DNA of 64,000 nucleotides from Candidatus Phycosocius bacilliformis (GCF_003112735.1 NZ_BFBR01000005.1:1-64000), one strand, 5' to 3'. Shown: positions 9,323-18,792, numbered from the stretch's first letter. Program-made: numbers and translations. Notes: a model not told the origin generated them from the letters alone.

Positions 9323-9355
9323 AAAAAGCCCCCGCCTATTCCGGCAGGGGCTTTT
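9323..9355. terminator. bidirectional terminator
   Basis: AAAAGCCCC / GGGGCTTTT arms with an inner CGCC/CGGC-type pairing; A-tract on the left, T-tract on the right, so it can stop both the SDR (plus) and the cell-wall hydrolase (minus) transcripts. Confidence 0.8.
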
Positions 9356-9405
9356 CAACATTGGATGGGCTCACGCGACAACAGCGTCTGGTGGCAGGCG
9401 CCGGG

Positions 9406-9993
9406 TTAGCGAACAGCGGGACGGTAAAAAACGTGCCCGCCAATACTGGTCACCCGGCGATAGACGCGCGACCAGCTGGGTTCAACAAAAGTTGCATGAA
9501 AATGCGTGGCACCGGGTGCAACACCGGGACGCCAACCATCAACAACGCGTTCTGCGATCTCATTGGCACGCTGCCATTGCAGGCCACTGGGTGCACGACG
9601 CGCCCGGCAAACCCACGAGAATTGGCATTGATTGCCCGTGCGCTGATAGACCACACCGCAAAAGCTTTTGGGATACTTCCCTGAAGCCACCCGAGTCGCA
9701 ACCACTTCAGCAACAGCTTCCTGGCCACGACGGGGCTCACCCTTCGCTTCATAATAGACTGCCTCAGCCAGACACCGCACCTGACGCGCACGGTCGAGCT
9801 CGGCCATGCTACGTTGCGATTGCGGTATACCCTGGGATTGGGTCGTGGTTGTGTCGGCATCAACCTGGGCATTGTCCACCACAGGTTCTGCGTGAGCGAT
9901 CGTGCTGAGGCATACGATCAAACACACAGTCCCCAGGACGGTCGCAGCATCACGCGCGAGGGTCCTGAAGAGGCCGGTTTGTCCCGACTTCAT
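9406..9993 (-). CDS. SleB-family cell wall hydrolase
   Basis: A 195-aa exported protein of the Hydrolase_2 (SleB) family, enzymes that cleave peptidoglycan glycan strands. It has an N-terminal signal/anchor (~15-35, ending AHA-E), then the core CLAEAVYYEAKGEPRRGQEAV, in which the Glu after LA is the expected catalytic acid, and CQFSWVCR and GATHFHATFVEPSW later. ATG 9993 is preferred; the frame continues upstream without a better start. In non-sporulating alphaproteobacteria these proteins act in envelope remodelling. Confidence 0.88.
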   Translation of the reverse strand: MKSGQTGLFRTLARDAATVLGTVCLIVCLSTIAHAEPVVDNAQVDADTTTTQSQGIPQSQRSMAELDRARQVRCLAEAVYYEAKGEPRRGQEAVAEVVATRVASGKYPKSFCGVVYQRTGNQCQFSWVCRARRAPSGLQWQRANEIAERVVDGWRPGVAPGATHFHATFVEPSWSRVYRRVTSIGGHVFYRPAVR

Positions 9994-10237
9994 GGCGGGG
10001 CTTTTACCCCCGACAGCACCATTCGCAAACGCAACAACGCAGTCGCACACAATCAAAACGCGAGATTCAGATGTAACCGCCTTGTTTATTCCAAGTGTTT
10101 GAGGGGGTTACCACCGACATGCAATTCCGCATAGGGGGCATGCAGGGGCCGATTTTCGGGCTATTTCGTCGGTTGCGGCACGGGTCTGGTGCCAAGATTC
10201 GTTTTGTTTTGATGCGGCGCTCTGGCTAAAATTTGCC

Positions 10238-11026
10238 TCATGGACGCGGTGTTTGGCTGGGCGCTGCCACCGCAATGGCATTGGCTGCAGCCACGATTGA
10301 CAGGCCGGTCGCAGCCCGCAGGCGGCTTGCCTCGACCCCCGCGGGACTTACGACATAGGCGTCGCGGGCAGCTTGGCTGGGCCAAGCAGCGACAATCAAA
10401 CGGTCGAAGAAACTATCACCTTCGAGCGGCGTGAGCGCCCCCGCCTCAATGCCGGTCAACAGGCGACCGCCTGATTGTTCCACCCCCTGCTTCAGGGCTT
10501 GGGCTGCCTGTGCTGAGGCGGCCTGATAGGCCGCATCTGGCTTGGTCAGCGGGCCCGTCATCACGATCAGATAGCCGCCCCCTGCCCCGTCGAAACTGAC
10601 GGGACCGCGGCCTTCGACCGCGACCACACTAAACACACCGGCATTGTCACGCTTACGGACAACGGCGCGATAGGCCTCGCCCCACCAAAAGGCATCAACC
10701 CCAGCGCGTGAGGGAAAGGCTGCGAAGATGAGGGAACGGTCCGTCCAAGGGCCCTCCAACCAGCTCACCCCTCGGCCTGGTCCGCCCACAGCCAGATAAC
10801 GACCGTCCAGACTGGCATAAATTGGCGGCAGGCTGGCCGCATAATCGGCGATCTTCACCCGATCGGTGGTCTTGCCAATTACGACAAGATAACCAGGATT
10901 GGCCGGGCTGGCGGTCTGGGCCAAACTATGGGTCGGCATCAATGCCATTAGGGCCATGCTGCACGTCATGACCCCGATCCGCAGGATTGCCGAGAGACCT
11001 GTTTTCGTGCGGTTCACCATCCCCAA
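10238..11026 (-). CDS. exported protein with two DUF1330 domains
   Basis: A 262-aa protein with a signal peptide (cleavage near SLAQ-T, residue ~37) and two tandem DUF1330-like ferredoxin folds: GYLVVIGKTTDRVKIADYA ... RSLIFAAFPSRAGVDAFW and GYLIVMTGPLTKPDAAYQAA ... RLIVAAWPSQAARDAY. DUF1330 proteins are normally single-domain and cytoplasmic, so export plus duplication is uncommon; the two halves may form an intramolecular version of the usual dimer. Function unknown. It follows ilvC on the same strand after a 246-bp gap holding a hairpin. Confidence 0.75.
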   Translation of the reverse strand: MGMVNRTKTGLSAILRIGVMTCSMALMALMPTHSLAQTASPANPGYLVVIGKTTDRVKIADYAASLPPIYASLDGRYLAVGGPGRGVSWLEGPWTDRSLIFAAFPSRAGVDAFWWGEAYRAVVRKRDNAGVFSVVAVEGRGPVSFDGAGGGYLIVMTGPLTKPDAAYQAASAQAAQALKQGVEQSGGRLLTGIEAGALTPLEGDSFFDRLIVAAWPSQAARDAYVVSPAGVEASRLRAATGLSIVAAANAIAVAAPSQTPRP

Positions 11027-11183
11027 CCTCCACCAAGCGCCTGTGCGGTTACGGGATTGGAGACTAGGGATTTTTGCCGACTTTGGAAGTGCTGGCTATG
11101 CACCCGCAAGCTGTGCCAAGCCTTAAACTGCCAGACGCGGTTCTTTTGCGCCGCGGTCCAGCGCATCGGCCCTCATCAAGAAC

Positions 11184-12376
<1,193 letters not shown>

Positions 12377-12426
12377 TCAGGTCAATCAAAGGGCTCAGCT
12401 TGATCAAACAAGATTTCAGCGCCAGC

Positions 12427-13137
12427 TCAGTTCGATGGAACCGCTGGCTCGGCCGGGTTTGACTTTGGGGCGATGCTGGGCGGTTTGCGTGGCAAAGGCC
12501 CGGTTGCAGGTGCAGGCGGCGTACTGGCGCGGCCAGCGGCAAGCTCTGTCACCATGCGCCAGCCAGTCGGCTCACGCCGCCAAACGGTAACATAGCGGCC
12601 CAAGCTCAAGGCCGTATCACCCCGTCGGATGACGTATCGCCCCCAGGATGAGCCCGCCCCCCCAGACGCCATCGCACTTTCAGGCGTGCGCTCCAGCGTC
12701 ACATCGGCAGGGAAAGTCGCAAACCGGGCTTGAGCTCCGGCTGCTCCTGGCGGGGATGAGCCTGATGCATCGTGTAACATGCCTTCTGCTGACAGCACCG
12801 CCTCATAGGCCTTCAAAGGCCCGTCGCGCATCAACGCATCTGCGAAAGCCCGATCAAGAACGAGCAATTCTTGGCTCTCATCCATGGCGCGGGGCTGCTC
12901 TGATGGAGGCGGTAGGGGACCTTCTTGCAAAGGTCGCAAAGGTTCAGTCTGCGTCGACTGGTCCACCGCTTTTGCCCCGTCAGGCACCTGCCAGTCTGCC
13001 TTGGGCAGCCCAGCCCCAACAGCTTGTGCAAAGGCGGGGCTGGTCGTGCCCGCTGCCAGCGCCACACTGGCTAAAGCACTGGTCAAAACACGGGTCAAAA
13101 CACGGGTCAAAACCAAACGCAGGATCGGTCGCCTCAT
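12427..13137 (-). CDS. exported protein, SnoaL/DUF4440-like
   Basis: About 236 aa from ATG 13137. A signal peptide (RRPILRLVLT ... SPAFAQ) is followed by a Pro-rich linker and a DUF4440/NTF2-like domain: ELLVLDRAFADALMRDGPLKAY, then SSWGRYVIRRGDTALSLGRYVTVWRREPTGWRMV, and a Pro-rich tail. NTF2-like domains of this type bind small ligands or act as enzymes; no function can be assigned. A 12-bp tandem repeat lies in the signal-peptide codons (13081-13114). Confidence 0.7.
   Translation of the reverse strand: MRRPILRLVLTRVLTRVLTSALASVALAAGTTSPAFAQAVGAGLPKADWQVPDGAKAVDQSTQTEPLRPLQEGPLPPPSEQPRAMDESQELLVLDRAFADALMRDGPLKAYEAVLSAEGMLHDASGSSPPGAAGAQARFATFPADVTLERTPESAMASGGAGSSWGRYVIRRGDTALSLGRYVTVWRREPTGWRMVTELAAGRASTPPAPATGPLPRKPPSIAPKSNPAEPAVPSN
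13081..13114. repeat. 12-bp tandem repeat in signal-peptide codons
   Basis: GGTCAAAACACG is present 2.8 times (13081, 13093, 13105), encoding repeated VLTR/VLTS units in the n/h region of the exported protein. In-frame copy-number change would lengthen or shorten this region by four residues. Confidence 0.8.
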
Positions 13138-13248
13138 CGCTTTCTCCTCGCGCGCGCTTGGCTCACATAGAACCAAATCGCGCACTTAACTATCTGATTT
13201 AGGACTTATTTATCCAATTGAATTACGTCCACGACTTGCAAAGGGACC

Positions 13249-13908
13249 CTATCGACCCGCTGGCGGGGCTCGGAAGCCGGCTTCAGGTGCGACAAGGCCC
13301 GTCAACGGCAGGCTGCCGGGTAGTTGGCCAATCTTTTTTTCAAAAACGGCCAAAAGTGGCCGCACCCGCTCATCATCATAGCGCGTGGTCACACAGCGGT
13401 CATGCTTGGGCGCGCGCACCTCTATGACGGCTGTGGCATCGCCCGCGCGGGCCAAGGTTTCAATTGTCTTTTTCAACTCGCCCCAGATTTTTGCATCCTC
13501 AATGGCATAGACCAAAGTGGCGGCATCTGTTGTATCCAAGGTGCCGCTTGCCCGGCTCAGCTTTTGGCCGTCCCAGCGCACAATATCATAGCGGCCGGGG
13601 ACCTCACGCACGGTGCGGAACGTGATGGACACGCTCTCCTGCCCGGCAGGGCGCAAGACCGAGACGCGATAGGCGGCGCTGTCTCCGGCTGGTTTGGCAA
13701 AAGGTGCGTCAATCCCCATGGTGCGCAGCACGGCGGGGTCGGCAAGTTCCCCATTGGCCGGGCCATCGCACAGACGCATGCGCGGATCGCCATCCACGCC
13801 TAAGAACAAGCCCTTTTCGGTAGGCTTGGCTTGACCGACCAGAACCAGGCCAAGGCCGAGCACAGCGGCAACCCCAACCATCATGAGCAATCGTATCTTT
13901 GCCGTCAT
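13249..13908 (-). CDS. membrane-anchored/exported protein of unknown function
   Basis: 219 aa from ATG 13908, with GGAT 7 nt upstream. An N-terminal hydrophobic segment (IRLLMMVGVAAVLGLGLVLV) is an uncleaved anchor or signal peptide. The rest (DPRMRLCDGPANGELADP; KIWGELKKTIETLARAGDATAVIEVRAPKHDRCVTTRYDDER) belongs to no family I recognise. It starts 57 bp after the ilvH stop and may be cotranscribed with it. Confidence 0.65.
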   Translation of the reverse strand: MTAKIRLLMMVGVAAVLGLGLVLVGQAKPTEKGLFLGVDGDPRMRLCDGPANGELADPAVLRTMGIDAPFAKPAGDSAAYRVSVLRPAGQESVSITFRTVREVPGRYDIVRWDGQKLSRASGTLDTTDAATLVYAIEDAKIWGELKKTIETLARAGDATAVIEVRAPKHDRCVTTRYDDERVRPLLAVFEKKIGQLPGSLPLTGLVAPEAGFRAPPAGR

Positions 13909-13965
13909 CAGTCTATCCAATCGCGAACTTTGGGCCAAATCATGGCCAGTCTAACTGCGGTCCGC

Positions 13966-14508
13966 CTAAATCGTCTCAGTGCCGCGGCGAATGGTGGCAA
14001 CCCCGGTGCGTGAAACCTCTACCAGTCCCAGAGGGCGCATCAGATCAATGAAATCATCCAGCTTTTTCGAAGAGCCTGTCAATTCGAACGTGAAGTGATC
14101 CAGGCCGGCATCCATGATGCGGCACTTGAAAGCATCGGCCAAGCGCATGGCTTCCACCCGCACATCGCCTGTCCCTTTGACTTTAATCAGGGCGAGTTCA
14201 CGCGACACGGCATCGCCATCGCCATAAAAGTCGATCACCCTTTTGACCGGGACCAGACGGCCCAATTGCGCGCGGATCTGGGTCAAGACGCCAGGTGTGC
14301 CGGAGGTGACGATGGTGATGCGCGAGGTATGGGCCTCATGGTCGGTCTCGGCCACCGTCAGGCTTTCGATATTATAGCCGCGCGCAGAAAACAGCCCGAC
14401 CACGCGGGCCAGTACGCCCGGTTCGTTGGTGACGATGACCGCCAAAGTGGTGCGGATGATGGGGCTTTCGCCTTCAGGAATAAAATAGGCAGAACCGGGC
14501 TGGGTCAT
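13966..14508 (-). CDS. ilvH: acetolactate synthase small (regulatory) subunit
   Basis: IlvH/IlvN binds valine and activates the IlvB catalytic subunit. The 180-aa product has the N-terminal ACT domain (TLAVIVTNEPGVLARVVGLFSARGYNIESLTV, 20-51) and the C-terminal IlvN domain (AFKCRIMDAGLDHFTFELTG). The start ATG (14506-14508) overlaps the vapC stop in an ATGA, so ribosomes finishing vapC are positioned to start ilvH. In relatives ilvH directly follows ilvB; here about 2.5 kb of foreign-looking DNA intervenes. Confidence 0.97.
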   Translation of the reverse strand: MTQPGSAYFIPEGESPIIRTTLAVIVTNEPGVLARVVGLFSARGYNIESLTVAETDHEAHTSRITIVTSGTPGVLTQIRAQLGRLVPVKRVIDFYGDGDAVSRELALIKVKGTGDVRVEAMRLADAFKCRIMDAGLDHFTFELTGSSKKLDDFIDLMRPLGLVEVSRTGVATIRRGTETI

Positions 14509-14897
14509 GGGTGTGTTACCGGAATGGGGGTTTGAAGAGCTTGGGTAGCCTTGATAAAGGCTTGGTCAAAAGTAGCAAGGCGCTCACAAGTCTGCGCTGC
14601 GGCGAGATGGATCGCATCGGCAAAATCAATGCCTTTTTTGTACCAATCGAGCGCCCGACATATCAAAGGCTCGTCTTCTATCACGAGCTGCTCAGACTGG
14701 GTGAGCGCCTCCAAAACCAAACAGATGTCGGCGGACCCGAAACGATAGGCCTTGGTCAAGACCCAAACCAATTCCTGCACGACGCTGCGCGCCACAAAGC
14801 AAATATTCTCTGTCAACACGCGTGTGGCGCGCTCGGCTTGGCTGCGATCATCCAAGACAATCGCCCGAACGAGGATATTGGTATCGACACTGATCAT
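14505..14897 (-). CDS. vapC: PIN-domain toxin VapC
   Basis: A 130-aa PIN-domain endoribonuclease, the toxin of a type II toxin-antitoxin pair. All four expected acidic residues are present: D5 (VDTN), E42 (VQELVWVL), D94 (FADAIHLA) and D111 (TFDQAF), so it is predicted active. It overlaps vapB by ATGA at its start and ilvH by ATGA at its end. RNA target (tRNA or rRNA in known VapCs) cannot be predicted. Confidence 0.93.
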   Translation of the reverse strand: MISVDTNILVRAIVLDDRSQAERATRVLTENICFVARSVVQELVWVLTKAYRFGSADICLVLEALTQSEQLVIEDEPLICRALDWYKKGIDFADAIHLAAAQTCERLATFDQAFIKATQALQTPIPVTHP

Positions 14898-15166
14898 GGA
14901 TTTGCGCGCGAAAATCGATCCGCCGCCGACTCCTCCACAGCCTGATTCATCTCCTCAATCGTCACGACGGGACCCCGGTAGCGTGGATGCAAGAGACCGA
15001 TCAGCGCCGAGATCGGCTGCTTTTTCTGCGCCGGCACAAGTTTCAGCAACACCCCGTCTGGGTGGTCTACCACTTCAACCTGCGCGCCAGCCTCAAAGCC
15101 TTTAGCTTGGCGCAAGGCCTTCGGGATGACGACCTGCCCCTTGGTCGAGAATGTGGTCATAGCCAT
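14894..15166 (-). CDS. vapB: AbrB/SpoVT-type antitoxin VapB
   Basis: A ~90-aa antitoxin: N-terminal swapped-hairpin DNA-binding domain (FSTKGQVVIPKALRQAKGF ... VEVVDHPDGVLLKLV) and an acidic C-terminal tail (VTIEEMNQAVEESAADRF) that should wrap VapC. Three clustered ATGs (15169, 15166, 15160) are possible; GGAGG ends 5 nt before 15166, so I use that one. Antitoxins of this type autorepress, so the vapBC promoter must lie in 15167-15350 and would also drive ilvH. Confidence 0.9.
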   Translation of the reverse strand: MAMTTFSTKGQVVIPKALRQAKGFEAGAQVEVVDHPDGVLLKLVPAQKKQPISALIGLLHPRYRGPVVTIEEMNQAVEESAADRFSRANP

Positions 15167-15349
15167 CATGGCCTCCGCACTGTGCTGGGTAAGATTAAAG
15201 TAAGACGGAGCGAAGGTCCAGCTGAATCTGCTCCAAGCCTGGCCCAGAAAATGGCGAAATGGACGACCATGCTCGCCCGCAAAGTTCAACGCGACGTTGG
15301 CTCAGGAGGCAGGCGACTCACATCGGGCAAAGTTGGAATTGGCACATGT

Positions 15350-15478
15350 TCCACCCACAGCAACACCTCACTCGAGTCCGGCATCCTCGCCGCCATCGAC
15401 ACCGCTGCGTCTGTCCGCAAACTCACCCGATGCACTTTTATGGCCCAAGCGGCGCGCCATGAGATTGTGGGGCGTTAG
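15350..15478 (+). pseudogene. possible HicB/RHH antitoxin C-terminal remnant
   Basis: The plus strand encodes SLESGILAAIDTAAS then RKLTRCTFMAQAARHEIVGR and a stop at 15476-15478. This resembles the ribbon-helix-helix C terminus of HicB-family antitoxins (consensus like LLxxIDxxAxxxGLTRSxFLxxAA). No HicB N-terminal domain or toxin partner is found upstream in this frame, and the upstream frame runs antisense to vapB, so it appears to be a decayed fragment. The match is from memory of the family, not a search. Confidence 0.4.
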
Positions 15479-15509
15479 ATTCTGAAGTCGAGCCGGTTCG
15501 TTTGGGATC

Positions 15510-15749
15510 GGTTTTGGTGACCATTTTGGTCACACAAAACCTTGTTTCAATTCTCTTTTACCAGTTCAATCGCGTCAAGGGACGCTTCGCTTCTACCCTT
15601 GACCCGCTTGAACTGGTGGCCACATCGCCGGGTGTCTGAGTCCGATTGCGGCGGTCAAGGCCAGAGAGCGAAGCGTGCCTTGACGGCCGGAAGAGGACGA
15701 TTTCACACGCGTCCCGCGCTTTGCGTGCAGCAGGGTCTGCACCAAAGCG
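15510..15749. repeat. composite palindromic element, copy B
   Basis: Same architecture as copy A at 724-911. It starts GGTTTTGGTG with a hairpin (TTTGGTGACC ... GGTCACACAAA), followed by TTTCAATT and CTTTT as in copy A. It then has 22-nt arms at 15560-15581 and 15596-15617 (20 of 22 paired), a second pair at 15650-15660 and 15678-15688 (GGCGGTCAAGG / CCTTGACGGCC), and a final hairpin GCGCTTTG ... CAAAGCGC (15716-15750). The rest of the vapB to DUF3800 gap holds nothing else recognisable. Confidence 0.6.
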
Positions 15750-15865
15750 CGTCAGAGGCTAATTTCTTATCGAAGTCTATATTTGCAGCAATTTGTGGCT
15801 AACTAGAAATGGACCGCCATTCTCATCAACTCAACTTGTTGCAGAGGCCCAATACGGTCTGAAGC

Positions 15866-16927
15866 CTAACCACGCACTCTTCTGCGCAACGCATTGATCC
15901 ACTTGTCTGGAACGTCATGTCCTCGGTAATGGTCAGGTCCATCTGGACCATCTAAAATCATGTAATTGCAGCGGCCCAGTCGCCCCATGGGCAGTTCTGG
16001 CTGCTCATTTTTTACCCTCTTGAAAATCGACCGCGCCGTCATGTACGCGTGGAAATCCGCTATTTCTAAGCAGGCGTGACTTCCTGGTGGCACAAATTTC
16101 GGACATTCAATATCATTACAATGGGATAGATACTCGTGGACCAAATACCTCTTTGAATTCAGATATGTTCCCTGCGCCCATTCTTCGAAGTGATCATCAC
16201 CTTTGAAAGGCGCAATAGAATCTAACACGAACTTGGGTTTAAGTCCGATGTGGGTGCTACTGTATATAGCATAGGAAATCGCGGCGCTATGTATCGTTTT
16301 CAGAGCAAAATTTAGAGATTTTCGCCTTTCCTTCTTGTTGAACTCGGGCCTAATGACTCCCATCGCGTGAACTTTAATGCACTCGTCATCCATTGATGAC
16401 AGCAGATCAGCGCAATCATTGAAGAAAGCGGCTACGTCCGATATTTGTTTGTAAATTCCGTGGACCATCCGGGTTCGTCCGTTCAAGATATCCTTTGTGT
16501 GGATTTTCCAGACCTCCGGATTACTGCCCGGGACATGCTTTAACTTGAGTTCAATTAGATTTTTTCTGAATTTCTCAACACCTGCATCTCGCATGCCAAT
16601 CAATGAGTAGCCGATGTATTCAAGGTCTCCCATCTGGCGGCCTGATTCATCTCCGAAAAAATTAATGCGCCAGTCCAGTTTCTTGTAATTTGTTGGGATT
16701 TGAACAGTTGTACCACATTGGCAGACTGCGCCCACACTCAAACGATGCCAAGCACCTGCTTTAGGGTCCTGAATCTCATGAATTGGACCAAACTCAAATT
16801 GCCGCTCGGTCCAAAGGTCCGGGGCTACCAAAGAACTACAATTTGGGCACTGTGCTTTGAGATTCGCAATTTCCAGCGGCAAAAAGCCGGGCATTGATGC
16901 TGATGGAGATTTTGGACTCGGTTGCAT
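15866..16927 (-). CDS. DUF3800-like protein with N-terminal zinc ribbon
   Basis: A 353-aa protein. Residues 88-98 (INFFGDESGRQ) carry the DES signature of DUF3800, and LEIADFHAYMTARS (287-300) matches the family's C-terminal A-D-(L/F)-x-A-Y motif with D291; DUF3800 is a putative RNase H-fold nuclease family common in mobile and defence loci. An N-terminal pair CPNC (27-30) and CQC (69-71) suggests a zinc ribbon. The gene is visibly AT-richer than its neighbours (48% GC in one 60-base line versus 62% in an ilvB line). It stands alone on the minus strand between ilvB and vapBC, with no good ribosome binding site, and was probably acquired horizontally. Confidence 0.65.
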   Translation of the reverse strand: MQPSPKSPSASMPGFLPLEIANLKAQCPNCSSLVAPDLWTERQFEFGPIHEIQDPKAGAWHRLSVGAVCQCGTTVQIPTNYKKLDWRINFFGDESGRQMGDLEYIGYSLIGMRDAGVEKFRKNLIELKLKHVPGSNPEVWKIHTKDILNGRTRMVHGIYKQISDVAAFFNDCADLLSSMDDECIKVHAMGVIRPEFNKKERRKSLNFALKTIHSAAISYAIYSSTHIGLKPKFVLDSIAPFKGDDHFEEWAQGTYLNSKRYLVHEYLSHCNDIECPKFVPPGSHACLEIADFHAYMTARSIFKRVKNEQPELPMGRLGRCNYMILDGPDGPDHYRGHDVPDKWINALRRRVRG

Positions 16928-17013
16928 CTTGATATTTTGACACTTAAGAATGAAAATCTCTAGTGGCTGATTGCCTTTGCTCTCACCCTCGAGCCAGGCC
17001 GCCGGCTACCCCC

Positions 17014-18792
17014 CTAAACCAACTGCCGCCCCTTCTCATCAATGGCGGTGCCGAGGTCTTGGCCATCATCGCCGAGCAGCATTTCATTATGCGCCGCGCC
17101 CGATGGGATCATGGGGAAGCAATTTTCATCCTTGGTGACGCGGCAATCAAAGATCACCGGGCCATCATAGTCGATCATGTCCTGGATCGCGGCATCAAGC
17201 TGGGCTGGATCCTCACAGCGTATACCTTTGGCCCCATAGGCTTCTGCCAGCTTCACAAAATCGGGCAAGGAATGGGAATAGCTTTGGGAATAGCGCTCTC
17301 CATGCAGCAATTGCTGCCATTGGCGCACCATGCCCATCCATTCATTATTAAGCACGAAAATCTTGACTGGAAGGCCATATTGGACCGCACAGCTCATTTC
17401 CTGAATGCACATTTGGATGCTGGCTTCCCCGGCAATATCAATCACCAGCCCATCAGGATGGGCCATCTGCACGCCAATCGCGGCAGGCAGACCATAGCCC
17501 ATGGTGCCAAGCCCGCCTGAGGTCATCCAGCGATTGGGCTCTTCAAAGCGATAGAATTGGGCGGCCCACATCTGATGCTGGCCCACTTCGGTGGTAATGA
17601 AGGTCTTGCGGTTTCGGGTCAGTTCATAGAGCCGCTCAACCGCATATTGGGGTTTGATCACCTCGCCGCTTTGGCGATAGGCAAAGCCTTTGCGTGCCCG
17701 CCAGCGGTCAATCTGAGCATTCCAATCGGCAATCTGAGCTGGCTTGCCAACGCGCGCCTGCCACTGGGCCAAAAGGGCGGCAATTGCTTTGCCTGCATCG
17801 GCGACAATGCCAATATCCACCCGCACATTCTTATTGATGCTGGAGGGATCAATATCGATATGGATTTTCTTCGACCCCGGCGAGAAAGCATCCAGTCGCC
17901 CGGTTACGCGGTCGTCAAAGCGCGCGCCGAGACAAATCATGACATCACAATCATGCATGGCCATATTGGCCTCATAGGCCCCGTGCATGCCCAGCATCCC
18001 CAGCCATTGGGGGTCGCTGGCTGGAAAGCTGCCCAAGCCCATTAAGGTTGAGGTGACCGGGAAGCCCGTTGCCGCCGCCAATTGGCGCAATAGGCGGGAG
18101 GCTTCTGGCCCGGAATTGATCACCCCGCCGCCGGTGTAAAAGATTGGCTTTTTGGCTGAGGCCATCAATTCCACCGCTTTTTCAATCGCGATCAGGTCTG
18201 GATTGGTCGGCGGGCGATAATTGGGCGACAAATCATTGGGCTTGCCGCGATAGAGCGCCTTTTTGAACTGGACATCCTTGGGAATGTCGATCAGCACAGG
18301 GCCAGGCCGGCCTGTGGTGGCGACTTGAAAAGCCTCATGCACGATCCGCTCTAAGTCATTGACGTCCTTGACCAGATAATTGTGCTTGGTGGCAGACCGT
18401 GTGATCCCGGTGGTATCGCATTCTTGAAATGCATCTGAGCCGATCAAATGCGAGGGCACTTGCCCGGTGATGCACACCAAAGGAATCGAATCCATCAAAG
18501 CATCGACCAAAGCCGTCACCGCATTGGTGGCACCCGGCCCGGAGGTTACCAGCACCACCCCGCACTTGCCCGTCGACCGGGCATAGCCTTCTGCGGCATG
18601 GCCGGCACCTTGCTCATGGCGCACCAGCACATGCTGGATCTGCTCTTGCTGATAAAGCGCATCATAAATCGGCAGAACCGCGCCGCCAGGATAGCCGAAA
18701 ATCGTTTCCACACCCTGCTCTTGCATGGCGCGCACCAGAATTTCTGCCCCGGTCAGTTCAATCGGTGCGGTTTGGGCAGTCGCGGAGGTCAT
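17014..18792 (-). CDS. ilvB: acetolactate synthase large (catalytic) subunit
   Basis: TPP-dependent condensation of pyruvate (or pyruvate plus 2-oxobutyrate), first common step of branched-chain amino-acid synthesis. From ATG 18792 the product is 592 aa (602 from ATG 18822). N-terminal TPP domain with GYPGGAVLPIYDAL and the catalytic Glu in VLVRHEQGAGHAAEGYAR; central FAD-binding-type domain; C-terminal TPP domain in which the Mg2+ motif reads AGEAS rather than the common GDGS/GDAS, followed by NNEWMGMVRQWQ. The leader upstream carries an attenuator. ilvH is 2.5 kb downstream instead of adjacent. Confidence 0.96.
   Translation of the reverse strand: MTSATAQTAPIELTGAEILVRAMQEQGVETIFGYPGGAVLPIYDALYQQEQIQHVLVRHEQGAGHAAEGYARSTGKCGVVLVTSGPGATNAVTALVDALMDSIPLVCITGQVPSHLIGSDAFQECDTTGITRSATKHNYLVKDVNDLERIVHEAFQVATTGRPGPVLIDIPKDVQFKKALYRGKPNDLSPNYRPPTNPDLIAIEKAVELMASAKKPIFYTGGGVINSGPEASRLLRQLAAATGFPVTSTLMGLGSFPASDPQWLGMLGMHGAYEANMAMHDCDVMICLGARFDDRVTGRLDAFSPGSKKIHIDIDPSSINKNVRVDIGIVADAGKAIAALLAQWQARVGKPAQIADWNAQIDRWRARKGFAYRQSGEVIKPQYAVERLYELTRNRKTFITTEVGQHQMWAAQFYRFEEPNRWMTSGGLGTMGYGLPAAIGVQMAHPDGLVIDIAGEASIQMCIQEMSCAVQYGLPVKIFVLNNEWMGMVRQWQQLLHGERYSQSYSHSLPDFVKLAEAYGAKGIRCEDPAQLDAAIQDMIDYDGPVIFDCRVTKDENCFPMIPSGAAHNEMLLGDDGQDLGTAIDEKGRQLV

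Noticed and set aside
9323-9355. Small RNA gene at the hairpin
   Set aside because: Explained by a bidirectional terminator between convergent genes.
10119-10229. 36-codon basic frame (MQFRIGGMQG...)
   Set aside because: The GAGGGG site is too far from the start and no family or conservation evidence is available.
13966-18792. Prophage or integron at the ilv insertion
   Set aside because: No integrase, attachment site, transposase or phage structural gene is visible.
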